A stretch of 64,000 bases of DNA from Thermosulfurimonas marina (GCF_012317585.1 NZ_CP042909.1:868001-932000), one strand, 5' to 3'. Numbered from the stretch's first letter, positions 17,379 through 25,261 are shown. Notes: a model not told the origin generated them from the letters alone. A program made the numbers and translations.

Positions 17379-17711
17379 TTAAAGAACCATGTATTTGCCG
17401 CACTCTTCCAAGACCTGGCCGTGGAAGGCCTGGGTGCGCATCTGTTTGGGGGTCATGCCCCCGGGGATGTCCAGTTCCACATCAAAGCCCTCACAGGTGT
17501 AACTGTCGGCACAGATGGCCAGATCGTCTTCGGGAACCATCTTTACCAGACGGGCAAAATCCGGCTGCTTGGTGAGGTGCACCGCCTTAAAGGTGAAAAA
17601 GATCATGACCTTCTTGCCCGCCCGCTGAGCCGCCTCCACAATCTTCATTAAATGGGGCATATATTGGGGGGTAGTTACAAAGATTCCCAACTTGTCCGGA
17701 TCCTTAGCCAT
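17379..17711 (-). CDS. DsrE-family sulfur-relay protein
   Basis: The 110-residue protein has the DsrE/peroxiredoxin-like pattern: a strand (KLGIFVTTPQ), a helix with YMPHLMKIVEAAQRAGKKV, a strand MIFFTFKAVHL, and a cysteine-bearing segment DLAICADSYTCEGF. Members of this family bind persulfide sulfur on a conserved cysteine and pass it between TusA-like partners and respiratory enzymes. Three cysteines are present (two about six residues apart, one near the C-terminus). It has a good Shine-Dalgarno (AAGGAGGTTTGTC before ATG). It lies 34 nt downstream of tusA. Confidence 0.78.
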   Translation of the reverse strand: MAKDPDKLGIFVTTPQYMPHLMKIVEAAQRAGKKVMIFFTFKAVHLTKQPDFARLVKMVPEDDLAICADSYTCEGFDVELDIPGGMTPKQMRTQAFHGQVLEECGKYMVL

Positions 17712-17745
17712 GACAAACCTCCTTAATTTATTTTATCTAACTAAC

Positions 17746-17994
17746 TTAACCCTTCCTAACGTAAAAGCGCATAAAACCCTGATCCTCTTTGACTCCCAAA
17801 AATTCGTGCCCGGCCCGTTCACACCATCCGGGGATGTCGTTTTTGGAACCGGGGTCGGTACCCAACACCTCGAGAATCTGGCCGGACTGCAACTGCTGAA
17901 TAGCCTTTTTGGTCTTGAGAAGCGGCATCGGACAGGAAAGCCCCTTACAATCAATAGTCAGATCAGGTTTGATTTCGTCAAGATTTACCGCCAT
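17746..17994 (-). CDS. TusA-family sulfur carrier
   Basis: An 82-residue sulfurtransferase-like protein with the hallmark CKGLSCPMPLLKTKKAIQQL. The cysteine of CPMP is the persulfide-carrying residue in TusA and SirA. The following VLGTDPGSKNDIPGWCERAG is also typical. It probably accepts sulfane sulfur from the product of the adjacent YeeE transporter, since TusA and YeeE are often coupled. It lies 30 nt downstream of that gene. Confidence 0.92.
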   Translation of the reverse strand: MAVNLDEIKPDLTIDCKGLSCPMPLLKTKKAIQQLQSGQILEVLGTDPGSKNDIPGWCERAGHEFLGVKEDQGFMRFYVRKG

Positions 17995-18024
17995 TTTTTA
18001 CACCTCCTTGCTTGGTTTTGTTTT

Positions 18025-19215
18025 TTAAAGTTCCAACACCAAACGGTTGGTTTCCTCATTCCAATCTACCAAAATTCTCCAAATAAGGAGAAAGACCGCC
18101 ACCAGAAGAATGGTCCCGGCATAACCCAAGTAGTCGGGCATGAAAACGCTCTTGCCCAGCCACTTACTGACCAATTCTCCCTCATCGTTAACGTAAATAA
18201 TTTCGTAAACGCTGAAAAGGTGCCTTACTAGGGAGTTGCTCAGTCCGAAAAAGATGGCCACTACCCAGAGTTTAAGCTGCCCCTCGGCCACTCTCCAGAG
18301 GCTTCCGGAGCCGCACCCTCCGGCCACGGTCATCCCAAAACCGAAAATAATACCCCCCAACAGGGCCCCCAGCCCAAAGGTGGGAGTCACGTAAGCCATC
18401 TCATCCCGGATCCCCGCAGCTTTAAGAACGGCGATCCCGATGGTGGTCAGGAGAAGACTCACGATCACGGCCCGAGCCATAGCCGCCTCTCCGGACATAA
18501 AGGGCTCCCGCAAGGCGTTCACAATACAGAGACGGCTCCGGTGCATAGCATAACCGATGCCTGCAGTAAGGATGAGACAGCCCCCCAAGATGGCTCCATT
18601 GTCATGCTCGCTTCCGAAATAGGCCCGTGTGGCCAGGAAGAGCCCCACAATAGCGATCAGGGCCAACAAAGGATTAATTTTGGAAAGGTTGATCTCAAAG
18701 CCTCCCCCGGCAGGTAAGTGTTCGATTTCCCAGTAGAGGTACTTGACCGCGAAGCGAACCCCGATTACCAGGCCGATCCACATGAGAAGCCCGTTAGCCG
18801 CTAGATTATTGATGGCCATGTACATGCCCCCAATGTTACAACCCATGGCCAAAGCAGAACCAATGCCCATAAGGATACCGGAAACAATGGCCTTGACGAA
18901 TTCGATCCCCGGAGGGACCCGAAAACTGAATTCCCGAGCCAAAGTGGCCGAAAGAAAAGCCCCCCAAAGGAAACCTATATTGAGGACCGAGGAAGAAAAC
19001 CAAAGAGGGTGCGGAGGCTGATCTTCATAAAGTCCCAAAAGGTAAAAGACCCAGTCTCCCCAGTTCCGCAGGCCCCCCACAATTCCCCAAGGTCGGTACC
19101 AGGCCTCGAGGAGGATAACAAAAAAGGCGATAACAATTCCACCCATTAAGGGAGACCAATTTTCTACACAAAGAGAACGGAACACACTACCGGCTTTTTC
19201 TTTAAAGACGCTCAT
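18025..19215 (-). CDS. YeeE/YedE-family sulfur (thiosulfate-type) transporter
   Basis: An inner-membrane protein of about 396 residues with many hydrophobic segments. The family repeat appears twice: SGILMGIGSALAMGCNIGGMY and IIFGFGMTVAGGCGSGSLW. In YeeE the cysteines in these repeats conduct thiosulfate by transient hydrogen bonds or persulfides. I prefer ATG 19215 (GAGGAGGGAGGCTTT upstream) to a longer frame from 19260. It heads the operon YeeE-TusA-DsrE-119aa-59aa. The substrate is inferred: thiosulfate or another sulfur compound. Confidence 0.88.
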   Translation of the reverse strand: MSVFKEKAGSVFRSLCVENWSPLMGGIVIAFFVILLEAWYRPWGIVGGLRNWGDWVFYLLGLYEDQPPHPLWFSSSVLNIGFLWGAFLSATLAREFSFRVPPGIEFVKAIVSGILMGIGSALAMGCNIGGMYMAINNLAANGLLMWIGLVIGVRFAVKYLYWEIEHLPAGGGFEINLSKINPLLALIAIVGLFLATRAYFGSEHDNGAILGGCLILTAGIGYAMHRSRLCIVNALREPFMSGEAAMARAVIVSLLLTTIGIAVLKAAGIRDEMAYVTPTFGLGALLGGIIFGFGMTVAGGCGSGSLWRVAEGQLKLWVVAIFFGLSNSLVRHLFSVYEIIYVNDEGELVSKWLGKSVFMPDYLGYAGTILLVAVFLLIWRILVDWNEETNRLVLEL

Positions 19216-19250
19216 AAAGCCTCCCTCCTCACGAAGACTTTTTTGAGTGT

Positions 19251-19279
19251 TACTTAGCAAAGCCCTCTCTCCCTGTCAA
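19251..19279 (-). promoter_or_regulatory. Weak promoter candidate for the sulfur operon
   Basis: On the minus strand a perfect -35 TTGACA (19279-19274) is followed after 17 nt by TAAGTA, a poor -10. Transcription would begin about 30 nt before the YeeE start. The good -35 and correct placement support it; the -10 does not. Confidence 0.35.
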
Positions 19280-19354
19280 ATAGCCTAAGAGATGTTTAAT
19301 CTAGAAAACAGGCTTTCTTTTTCCAAATAGATTTTACTTTAGGCAAAAATCAGA

Positions 19355-19383
19355 GCATGGGGGGAGAAATCCTCCCCCCATGC
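19355..19383 (-). terminator. Rho-independent terminator after cytochrome gene
   Basis: A perfect 12-bp stem GCATGGGGGGAG / CTCCCCCCATGC with a 5-nt loop. On the minus strand a T-rich tract (ATTTTTG) follows after a few bases. It insulates the sulfur operon from the upstream cytochrome gene. Confidence 0.85.
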
Positions 19384-19422
19384 CAAAAAATACAGGCCGC
19401 TCCTCTTGCCGTGGGCAATAGT

Positions 19423-20184
19423 TTACTTCTTGAGGGTGGCATAAGTCTCTTCGGGATGAGGCACATTCTGGCCGTGGCAATCCATACAGTTGTTCTGTGA
19501 GGTAATTCCGTTGTGAAGGAGATTGTACAGCACGCGGTTTTTAGGGGTATACTTCTTACCGTTCCGATACCATTCGTTGAGGATCTCGGCGGTCCTGCGG
19601 GCCACATCCGCTGAAAGGCGCGCACAGCGCTCCGCTCTTTCTTCAGTAAGAAAGGCCACCCCTTCGGCAGCCATCCAGCGGCCTACGGAGATATGGCACA
19701 CCGGGGTTCCGGCCACACTCATATTTTGGATCTCGGCCTTGAGGATCTTCCGCGGCTCATATTTGGGCAACGGAGTATAGGAATAGAAGAAGGCCAGATC
19801 GTTTACCATAGCCTCTGCAGTATCCGTATCTCGATTTACCAACCCTATTACGATACCTGCCCCGGTCAGCGTTCCGCAGAGGGCTCCCCAGCCGGCCAGA
19901 CCTCCATGGGCCCACCGGTAGGCGTCCACCGGAAAGTCCCTCCAAGGCCCACCGACTCTTTTTTTAAGCTGACTCACCAGGCCTTCCAGCACCGTAGAAC
20001 AACACCACTTTTGAAAGTAGTTTCGATACGCCTCCCAGGCCACCTCTTCCGGATCCAATTCCGCATATTCAAATTCCGAGGAATAGGGATAGGCCCAGGC
20101 CCGTCCTTCCAAAAGCTTGCCCCCCGTTACCAAACCCGCCATCAAACCTGAAGCCACCAAAAAATCTCTTCTGCTTAGCTTCAT
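19423..20184 (-). CDS. Tat-exported split-Soret-type multiheme/cysteine redox protein
   Basis: Residues 1-31 are a Tat signal (SRRDFLVASGLMAGLV, cleavage near AWA). The mature part shows CC near residue 61 (FQKWCCSTV), a GALCGTLTGAG segment about 40 residues later, then VCHIS, and a C-terminal heme-binding CMDCH. This spaced-cysteine layout matches the split-Soret cytochrome / C_GCAxxG_C_C family, found in sulfate and sulfur metabolisers. Only one CxxCH is present, so a single covalent heme per chain is expected plus other Cys sites. It would act in the periplasm, perhaps in electron transfer with sulfur compounds. It has its own promoter and terminator. Confidence 0.85.
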   Translation of the reverse strand: MKLSRRDFLVASGLMAGLVTGGKLLEGRAWAYPYSSEFEYAELDPEEVAWEAYRNYFQKWCCSTVLEGLVSQLKKRVGGPWRDFPVDAYRWAHGGLAGWGALCGTLTGAGIVIGLVNRDTDTAEAMVNDLAFFYSYTPLPKYEPRKILKAEIQNMSVAGTPVCHISVGRWMAAEGVAFLTEERAERCARLSADVARRTAEILNEWYRNGKKYTPKNRVLYNLLHNGITSQNNCMDCHGQNVPHPEETYATLKK

Positions 20185-20251
20185 GACACCCCTCCTTACT
20201 TTGGTTTTTGCAGAGCCCTTTCAGCCCCCTTCTCCATATCCGACTCACAAA

Positions 20252-20280
20252 TTAATATTCTTTTTTTCGCAAAAAGTCAA
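20252..20280 (-). promoter_or_regulatory. Strong sigma70-like promoter of the cytochrome gene
   Basis: TTGACT (20280-20275), 17-nt spacer, TATTAA (20257-20252) on the minus strand, about 70 nt before the ATG, which has AAGGAGGGG upstream. The rest of the 20185-20463 gap is AT-rich; no gene is seen in it. Confidence 0.75.
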
Positions 20281-20463
20281 GTATTAAAGAAATTTTACAG
20301 AATTATTGCCAATTAAAGTTATCTTTTTTTGAAATGCTCCGATTTTTTAGTTGTAAGCCCCATAAATAAACTGGGATTTATAAGTTCTAAAAATAATAAA
20401 GGGCAGAAAGCTTGTAGGAGGAGGACAAATTGGCTATGTTGGGTGAGGAAAGGAGGGCCGGGC

Positions 20464-23109
20464 ATGGGAAAGGCCTTACGGAGTTGGTGGAAAGTAGGGC
20501 TCTTCTTGCTGGGGATTATCCTTTTTCAGGGGAGGCTTATGGCTCAGGGGAGCAATCTTCGCACCGTTGTCCTGGAGAACGGCCTTTCGGCCGTCGTGGA
20601 GGAGAATCACCGGGCCCCGGTGGTGGCGGTCCAGGTCTGGGTGCGGGCGGGAAGTGTCTACGAAGATGAGCGCCTGGCCGGGATCACCCACCTCATCGAA
20701 CACATGATCTTCAAGGGCACGGAAAAGCGCGGCCCGGGAGAGATCGCCGAGGCTATTGAGGCCCACGGAGGCTACATCAACGCCTTCACCTCTTACGACT
20801 ACACCTGTTATTACATCGTGGGACCGCGGGAGATCCTGGAGATCGCCCTGGATATCCTTTCGGATGCCGTCTTCCACGCCACCTTCGACTCCCAAGAGCT
20901 GGCCCGGGAAAAGGAGGTCGTCCTGGAAGAGATGCGCATGCGCGAGGACCGGCCCATGATCGTGCTGGCCGAGGAGGTGATGAAAAGGGCCTACCAACGC
21001 TATCCCTATCGCCGGCCCATCATCGGTTACGAGAAAACGGTCCGGGCCATCACCCGCAAGGATATCCTGGACTACGTGAAGCGTTTTTATGTGCCGGAAA
21101 ACATGGCCGTAGTAGTGGTGGGAGATGTGGAGGCCTCCCGAACCCTTTCCCTCATCCAGAAATATTTTGGCGGAGTTTCGGCCCGCAAGGCCCTGCAGAT
21201 AAAGCTTCCCGAGGAGCCCTATACCGAGGCCCCGCTCGGTTTTGCGGTCAAGCGCCCGGTAGAAGAAAATTATTTTGAGATCGTCCTTCCCGCCCCCTCC
21301 CTCACCGAAGCCGAGGCCCCGGTCATGGATGTGATGGCCGCCCTTCTGGGAGAGGGGCGCTCCTCCCGGCTCTATCTCAAGCTGCGCCAGCGGCTTAACC
21401 TGGTCTCCTCGGTGGAGGCCTCGGCCTTCACTCCGGCCGGACCGGGACTTTTTGAGGTCTACGGTACGGCTCCGGCGGAAAATCTCAAGGCCGCCCTCAA
21501 GGAGGCCCTGGTGGAGGTCTTCCGGCTCAAGTATGAGCCGGTCCCCGAGGCCGAACTCCGCAAGGCCCGCATCCAGGTCCTTTCCGATTTCGTCCACAGC
21601 CGGGAGACCATGGAGGGAGAGGCCCGCAAGCTGGGAACCTTTCAGATGGTGGCCGGGGACCCTCGAGCGGCGGAGAAGTATTTGGAGGCCATAAGACGGG
21701 TCTCTCCGGAGGACATCCGGCGGGCTGCCCAAAAGTATTTTGATCCCCAGAAGGTGGTCGCCGGCCTTCTTTCCGCAGAGGTGGACCTCACCCCCCAGGA
21801 ATTGGCCCAACTGGTAAAGGAGGCAGAGCTTGAGGCCCAGGGGGTGACCGTGCGCGAACTGGGGCCGGTGGTGCCCCCGGTCTTCCGTATCCTCTCCAAC
21901 GGCCTGCGGGTGATCATTCAGCCCTTGAGGGATGTGCCTTCGGTGGGCCTGGCCCTGGTCTTCCCCGGAGGACTGCGTTACGAGAGCCCGGAAACCAACG
22001 GCCTTTTCCGGGCCCTCACCACGGTCTGGCCCCGGGCCACCCAGAAGCATTCGGCCGAAGAACTGGCCGCAGAGATCGAGGCCCTGGGAGGTCGGATCAC
22101 CGGATTTTCCGGGCGCAACACCTTCGGTCTGGAAGCCTCTTTCCTTTCCGAAGGGTTTGAGAAAGGGCTAAAACTCTTCCTAGAGGTGTTACGGGAGCCG
22201 GCCTTAAGTCCGCAGGATCTGGACCGGGCTCGTCCCGAACTCCTTTCGGCCCTCTATCGCCAAGAGGACCAGCCCCTTCAGGTGGCCCTGCGGGAATTCT
22301 ACCGGGTGATGTTCAGCCCCCATCCTTACGGCCTGAATGTCCTGGGTTCCAAAGACTTCTTCGAGAAGGCCACCGCCGAGGACCTGCGCCGGGCCTATGC
22401 CCGGTATGTGCGGCCGGATGCCGGGGTGCTGGCCATTGTAGGAGATGTGGAGCCGGAGAAGGTGCTTTCGGCCCTGGAAAAGGCCCTTTCCGACTGGGAG
22501 GCCCCTCCGGAGCCCCTTCCCGAAGACCAGAAACCCCCGGCCCTTTCCGGCCCCCGGATCACCACGGTGACCAAACCTGCCGAGCAGGCCCACCTCCTTC
22601 TGGGATTCCGCACCCCTGGACTTTCCGCCGAGGACCGCTATGCGCTGGAGGTCCTGAACGCGGTGCTCGCCGGCCAGGGAGGGCGTCTCTTCCGGGCCCT
22701 CCGGGATAAAGAAGCCCTGGCCTACTCTGTGACTTCCTTCCTTTCTCTAGGGGTAAACACCGGAGCTTTGGCCCTTTACATCGGCTGTGCCCCGGACAAG
22801 AAAGAGGCGGCCCTTTCCGGTCTCTGGCGCGAGATCACCCGTGTCAAAGAGGGAGGGATCTCGGAAGAAGAACTCTCCCGGGCCAAAAACTGGCTCATCG
22901 GTCGCTACGAGACCGAGCTCCAGACCAATCTTTCCCAGGCCATGGATCGGGCCCTGAATGAGGCCCTGGGGCTAGGTTTCAATTACTTCTACCGTTATAT
23001 CGAGAACATCCGGCAGGTGAGTGCCGAGGAGGTCCAGGAGGCCGCCCGCAAGTATCTGGATGACCAGCATTATGTCCTGGTCATCCTTACCCCGGCCCAG
23101 GCTCAGTAA
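20464..23109 (+). CDS. Periplasmic two-domain M16 zinc peptidase
   Basis: I start at ATG 20464, with AGGAGGGCCGGGC before it; the frame remains open 135 nt upstream but lacks a signal there. An N-terminal signal (VGLFLLGIILFQGRLMAQG) directs export. The first M16 unit holds the inverted zinc motif HLIEH (in THLIEHMIFKGTEKRG) and the distal EKEVVLEEMRM glutamate. The second unit (from about residue 460) lacks HxxEH, as is usual for the non-catalytic half. The length is 881 residues. Such pitrilysin-like proteases (PqqL/YmxG type) degrade periplasmic peptides. It converges on a small membrane protein gene with 7 nt overlap. Confidence 0.92.
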   Translation: MGKALRSWWKVGLFLLGIILFQGRLMAQGSNLRTVVLENGLSAVVEENHRAPVVAVQVWVRAGSVYEDERLAGITHLIEHMIFKGTEKRGPGEIAEAIEAHGGYINAFTSYDYTCYYIVGPREILEIALDILSDAVFHATFDSQELAREKEVVLEEMRMREDRPMIVLAEEVMKRAYQRYPYRRPIIGYEKTVRAITRKDILDYVKRFYVPENMAVVVVGDVEASRTLSLIQKYFGGVSARKALQIKLPEEPYTEAPLGFAVKRPVEENYFEIVLPAPSLTEAEAPVMDVMAALLGEGRSSRLYLKLRQRLNLVSSVEASAFTPAGPGLFEVYGTAPAENLKAALKEALVEVFRLKYEPVPEAELRKARIQVLSDFVHSRETMEGEARKLGTFQMVAGDPRAAEKYLEAIRRVSPEDIRRAAQKYFDPQKVVAGLLSAEVDLTPQELAQLVKEAELEAQGVTVRELGPVVPPVFRILSNGLRVIIQPLRDVPSVGLALVFPGGLRYESPETNGLFRALTTVWPRATQKHSAEELAAEIEALGGRITGFSGRNTFGLEASFLSEGFEKGLKLFLEVLREPALSPQDLDRARPELLSALYRQEDQPLQVALREFYRVMFSPHPYGLNVLGSKDFFEKATAEDLRRAYARYVRPDAGVLAIVGDVEPEKVLSALEKALSDWEAPPEPLPEDQKPPALSGPRITTVTKPAEQAHLLLGFRTPGLSAEDRYALEVLNAVLAGQGGRLFRALRDKEALAYSVTSFLSLGVNTGALALYIGCAPDKKEAALSGLWREITRVKEGGISEEELSRAKNWLIGRYETELQTNLSQAMDRALNEALGLGFNYFYRYIENIRQVSAEEVQEAARKYLDDQHYVLVILTPAQAQ

Positions 23110-23381
23110 AGCCCTAAGTAGTGCCGCAGGGATTCTCCGAAGGCCATGATCACCGCCGCCCAGAGGGCCGCACGCAAAAGGTCCCTCCGGGCAAGGGGGT
23201 GGTGGAAGAATTTCTTAAGGGCCCACTGCAGGAGAAAGGCAAAGGAGAGACCGTAAAGGCAGACCGCGCCCAGAAACTTAAGGGTCTCAAGGACGGTGCG
23301 CCCCCAGAGGCCGGGATAATAACGCACGCTCAAAAAGAGAAGCAGCAGAGCCCCGGGTAGATATTCCCGCAAAGTCCGCAT
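23103..23381 (-). CDS. Small membrane protein, unknown function
   Basis: A 92-residue protein with three hydrophobic stretches (about residues 9-20, 35-54 and 70-80) separated by basic loops (KKFFHHPLARRDLLR). I do not recognise it. It ends inside the M16 stop region and starts only 14 nt from the trpF start on the other strand. No Shine-Dalgarno sequence precedes its ATG. The lack of a ribosome site lowers confidence, though the length and hydrophobic pattern look genuine. Confidence 0.55.
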   Translation of the reverse strand: MRTLREYLPGALLLLFLSVRYYPGLWGRTVLETLKFLGAVCLYGLSFAFLLQWALKKFFHHPLARRDLLRAALWAAVIMAFGESLRHYLGLY

Positions 23382-23386
23382 ATATT
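23358..23386 (+). promoter_or_regulatory. Promoter candidate of trpF
   Basis: TAGATA (23358-23363), 17-nt spacer, TATATT (23381-23386). Transcription would start near 23393, three nt from the trpF ATG, implying a leaderless mRNA. It overlaps the start of the divergent small membrane protein gene. Confidence 0.4.
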
Positions 23387-23395
23387 CAGCTTAAC

Positions 23396-24025
23396 ATGGA
23401 CGAAAGGGTTCGGGTAAAGATCTGTGGAATCATCCGGGCCGAGGACGCCCGGCTGGCTATCTCCCTGGGGGCCCATGCCCTGGGATTCATCTTCTATCCG
23501 CAAAGCCCCCGTTTCATCTCCCCGGAGGCCGCCCGGGAGATCGTGAGGAACCTCCCTCCTCTGGTGACCACGGTGGGGGTCTTCGTGAACGAAACCCCGG
23601 AGCGCATTCGAGAGATCGTGGAGGCCGTAGGCCTGGACCTGGTCCAGCTTCACGGAGACGAGCCCCCGGAGGTGGCCCGAATCTTCTTTCCCCGGGTGAT
23701 AAAGGCCCTGCGGCTGGCCTCCGAAGAGGATCTTTCCCGAATAGAGGATTACCGGGGTTGCGTACGAGGGATCCTGATTGAGCCCCGGGTGAAGGGGTTT
23801 TACGGGGGCAGCGGAAAGACTCTAGACTGGGACCTGGCCCGGAAGGCTGTGGAAAAGGGGCTTCCGGTCCTCCTGGCCGGAGGGCTCTCTCCGGAAAACA
23901 TTCGGGAGGCGGTAGAAAGGGTGAGGCCCTATGGGGTGGACGTGAATTCCGGGGTGGAAAGGGGGCCCGGAAGAAAGGACCCGGAGAAACTCCGGGCCCT
24001 CTTCCGGGCCCTGGAAGGGGGTTAG
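23396..24025 (+). CDS. trpF: Phosphoribosylanthranilate isomerase
   Basis: TrpF isomerises phosphoribosylanthranilate to CdRP in tryptophan synthesis. The TIM-barrel markers are RVKICGIIRAEDARLA (catalytic Cys), LGFIFYPQSPRFI, VVGVFVNE-like VTTVGVFVNET, DLVQLHGDE, and GVDVNSGVERGPGRKDPEK. The length of 209 residues is normal. It stands alone, 10 kb from trpEG, and the other trp genes are not in the window. The ATG has no Shine-Dalgarno sequence and a -10-like box sits just upstream. Confidence 0.94.
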   Translation: MDERVRVKICGIIRAEDARLAISLGAHALGFIFYPQSPRFISPEAAREIVRNLPPLVTTVGVFVNETPERIREIVEAVGLDLVQLHGDEPPEVARIFFPRVIKALRLASEEDLSRIEDYRGCVRGILIEPRVKGFYGGSGKTLDWDLARKAVEKGLPVLLAGGLSPENIREAVERVRPYGVDVNSGVERGPGRKDPEKLRALFRALEGG

Positions 24026-24031
24026 CCTAGA

Positions 24032-24397
24032 CTAGGGACTGCGGTGCCAGGGGCACTGTGGGCAGGGACCCCAGCGTTCATTCATGTCCTGCATGTCCTG
24101 GCAGAAACGGTCCTCTGGATTCTTCCGACACCAGTCCCGCATCTCCTGCCAGACCCGGGCCCGGAGTTCGCGCATCTTCTTCCAGTGTCCGCGCATGTTT
24201 TCCATGAAATCCCGACAAGCTGGGCTTTGGGGATTTACTTGGCGACAGTACCGCCACATTCCGCCCCAGGGGGGACCGCCCGGAGTCGTCGCGGTTTGAT
24301 TCCCTGAGGCCGGAGAGCCATTCTTGGAGGCCGAAAACCCCACTCCGCCCAAAAGGAACATTCCAATAAGGCTTAAGATAATCCATTGCTTCTTCAT
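24032..24397 (-). CDS. Secreted six-cysteine protein with duplicated helical motif
   Basis: A 121-residue protein with a clear signal peptide (KKQWIILSLIGMFLLGGVGF). The mature part holds six cysteines as C-x9-C, C-x8-C and CxxC. The first two pairs lie in a duplicated unit: YCRQVNPQSPACRDFMENM and WCRKNPEDRFCQDMQDMNERW. Between and around them are charged helices (WKKMRELRARVWQEMRDW). The end reads CPQCPWHRSP. Size and setting recall ZraP/CpxP-type periplasmic partners of two-component systems, but there is no LTxxQ motif, so this is only analogy. It is the last gene of the minus-strand operon, with AAGGAGGTAAGTC before ATG. Confidence 0.75.
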   Translation of the reverse strand: MKKQWIILSLIGMFLLGGVGFSASKNGSPASGNQTATTPGGPPWGGMWRYCRQVNPQSPACRDFMENMRGHWKKMRELRARVWQEMRDWCRKNPEDRFCQDMQDMNERWGPCPQCPWHRSP

Positions 24398-24422
24398 GAC
24401 TTACCTCCTTGGTGAAAGTTTT

Positions 24423-24827
24423 TTAGAATCGGGGACCACGCCGGTGAGCACGCCACCGCCGAAGATCCCGACGCAGCTCCCTACGATCCCGCCTTAGTTC
24501 TCGCCGGTCACCACGCCACTCCCTTCGGTCCCTCCGGATCTCACGCCGGTCTTGACGCACCTCTCTCAGATCTCTCCGGATTTCTCGAGGAGAGGAGTGG
24601 GGATCCTGCAGATCCCTTCGCAATTCGCGAAGGTCCCCCCGCAACTCCCGCCGGTCCCTTCGGATTTCCCTGCGATCCTGCCGGATCTCGCGCCGATCCT
24701 GCCGGATCTCCCGAAAGTCCTGCCGGATCTCCGGAGGCAGGGGGCCCTGCGGTCCCTGAGCCTGAGCCAGCCCCCCGGCAAGAAGGGTGCCCATAAGCAA
24801 CGCCGTAGCCCAAATTTTGCCTTTCAT
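24423..24827 (-). CDS. Secreted protein made of 14 charged heptads (E-I/L-R-x-D-x-R)
   Basis: After a signal peptide (KGKIWATALLMGTLLAGGLAQA) nearly the whole mature protein is a tandem heptad, consensus ExRxDRR, from residue 33 to 130. Acidic and basic residues alternate at i, i+3 and i+4, which favours a long, salt-bridged single helix rather than a classical coiled coil; hydrophobic positions are limited to one Ile/Leu per heptad. A break DPHSSPR at the seventh repeat splits it into two arms. No enzyme motif is present. The start has AAAAAGGAGGTGGATT before ATG. It lies 14 nt from the lipoprotein gene, in one operon. Confidence 0.78.
   Translation of the reverse strand: MKGKIWATALLMGTLLAGGLAQAQGPQGPLPPEIRQDFREIRQDRREIRQDRREIRRDRRELRGDLRELRRDLQDPHSSPREIRRDLREVRQDRREIRRDRREWRGDRRELRRDRRELRRDLRRWRAHRRGPRF
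24438..24731 (-). repeat. 14 tandem 21-bp coding repeats
   Basis: Fourteen consecutive heptads (98 residues, frame-keeping 21-bp units), such as EIRQDRR, EIRRDRR, ELRRDLR and EVRQDRR. The seventh unit, DPHSSPR, is divergent. In-frame repeats of this sort can expand and contract by slippage, so length may vary between strains. Confidence 0.85.
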
Positions 24828-24841
24828 AATCCACCTCCTTT

Positions 24842-25261
24842 TTAATAGTAGTTTCCGGTCTTGGTGCCTTCGCAGACCTCTTCAATACGGTCGGCCACTA
24901 GACGGCCGTGTCGCCAGATGCGCTTGTGGACCTTATGGCAGTAGGTCTTCTGGTTGTATTCCCTGGGGGTGGCTTCTACCACGGTGGAGCCCTCCTGATA
25001 GACCACCGGCTGTCCGCGAGCCACAGCCTCCTTAGAGGCCTCCACACTCAAGGCCGTGATCCCCCCACCCAGCACTGCTCCGGCGGCCCCGCCGATGACC
25101 GCTCCTCGCCAGGGGTTATGGCGGTCAAGCAAGGCCCCGGAGACCGCCCCCACCGCAGCCCCGAGTCCCGCCCCCTGATAGGGAGCGCTCCCCTGGGTGG
25201 TGGTACAGCCGGCCAAAAGAACCCCTGCCAGGAAGATGGCCCAGAGACCCTTTCTCCGCAT
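24842..25261 (-). CDS. Glycine-zipper outer-membrane lipoprotein
   Basis: I use ATG 25261 (GGAAAGGAGGTGAAAGGG upstream); an upstream-open frame to 25450 is not needed. The signal ends in the lipobox LLAGC, so the mature N-terminus is CTTTQGSAPYQG. Residues about 30-75 form a glycine zipper (GAGLGAAVGAVSGALLD, GAVIGGAAGAVLGGGI), as in the 17-kDa/SlyB/YMGG-type surface lipoproteins. The C-terminal third has two cysteines and a KVHKRIWRHGRLVADRIEEVC segment. It is the first gene of an operon with the heptad and six-Cys genes, and its upstream region has a sigma54-like promoter. Confidence 0.82.
   Translation of the reverse strand: MRRKGLWAIFLAGVLLAGCTTTQGSAPYQGAGLGAAVGAVSGALLDRHNPWRGAVIGGAAGAVLGGGITALSVEASKEAVARGQPVVYQEGSTVVEATPREYNQKTYCHKVHKRIWRHGRLVADRIEEVCEGTKTGNYY

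Noticed and set aside
17510-17530. GGCAC-containing sigma54-like element
   Set aside because: Inside the DsrE coding region and lacks a TTGCW at the right distance.
20476-22050. 524-residue minus-strand frame inside the M16 protease gene
   Set aside because: Shadow of the HLIEH-bearing coding strand; no motif.
24438-24731. Possible CRISPR or satellite array
   Set aside because: The 21-bp units keep a reading frame with signal peptide and ribosome site and have no spacers; it is a coding repeat.
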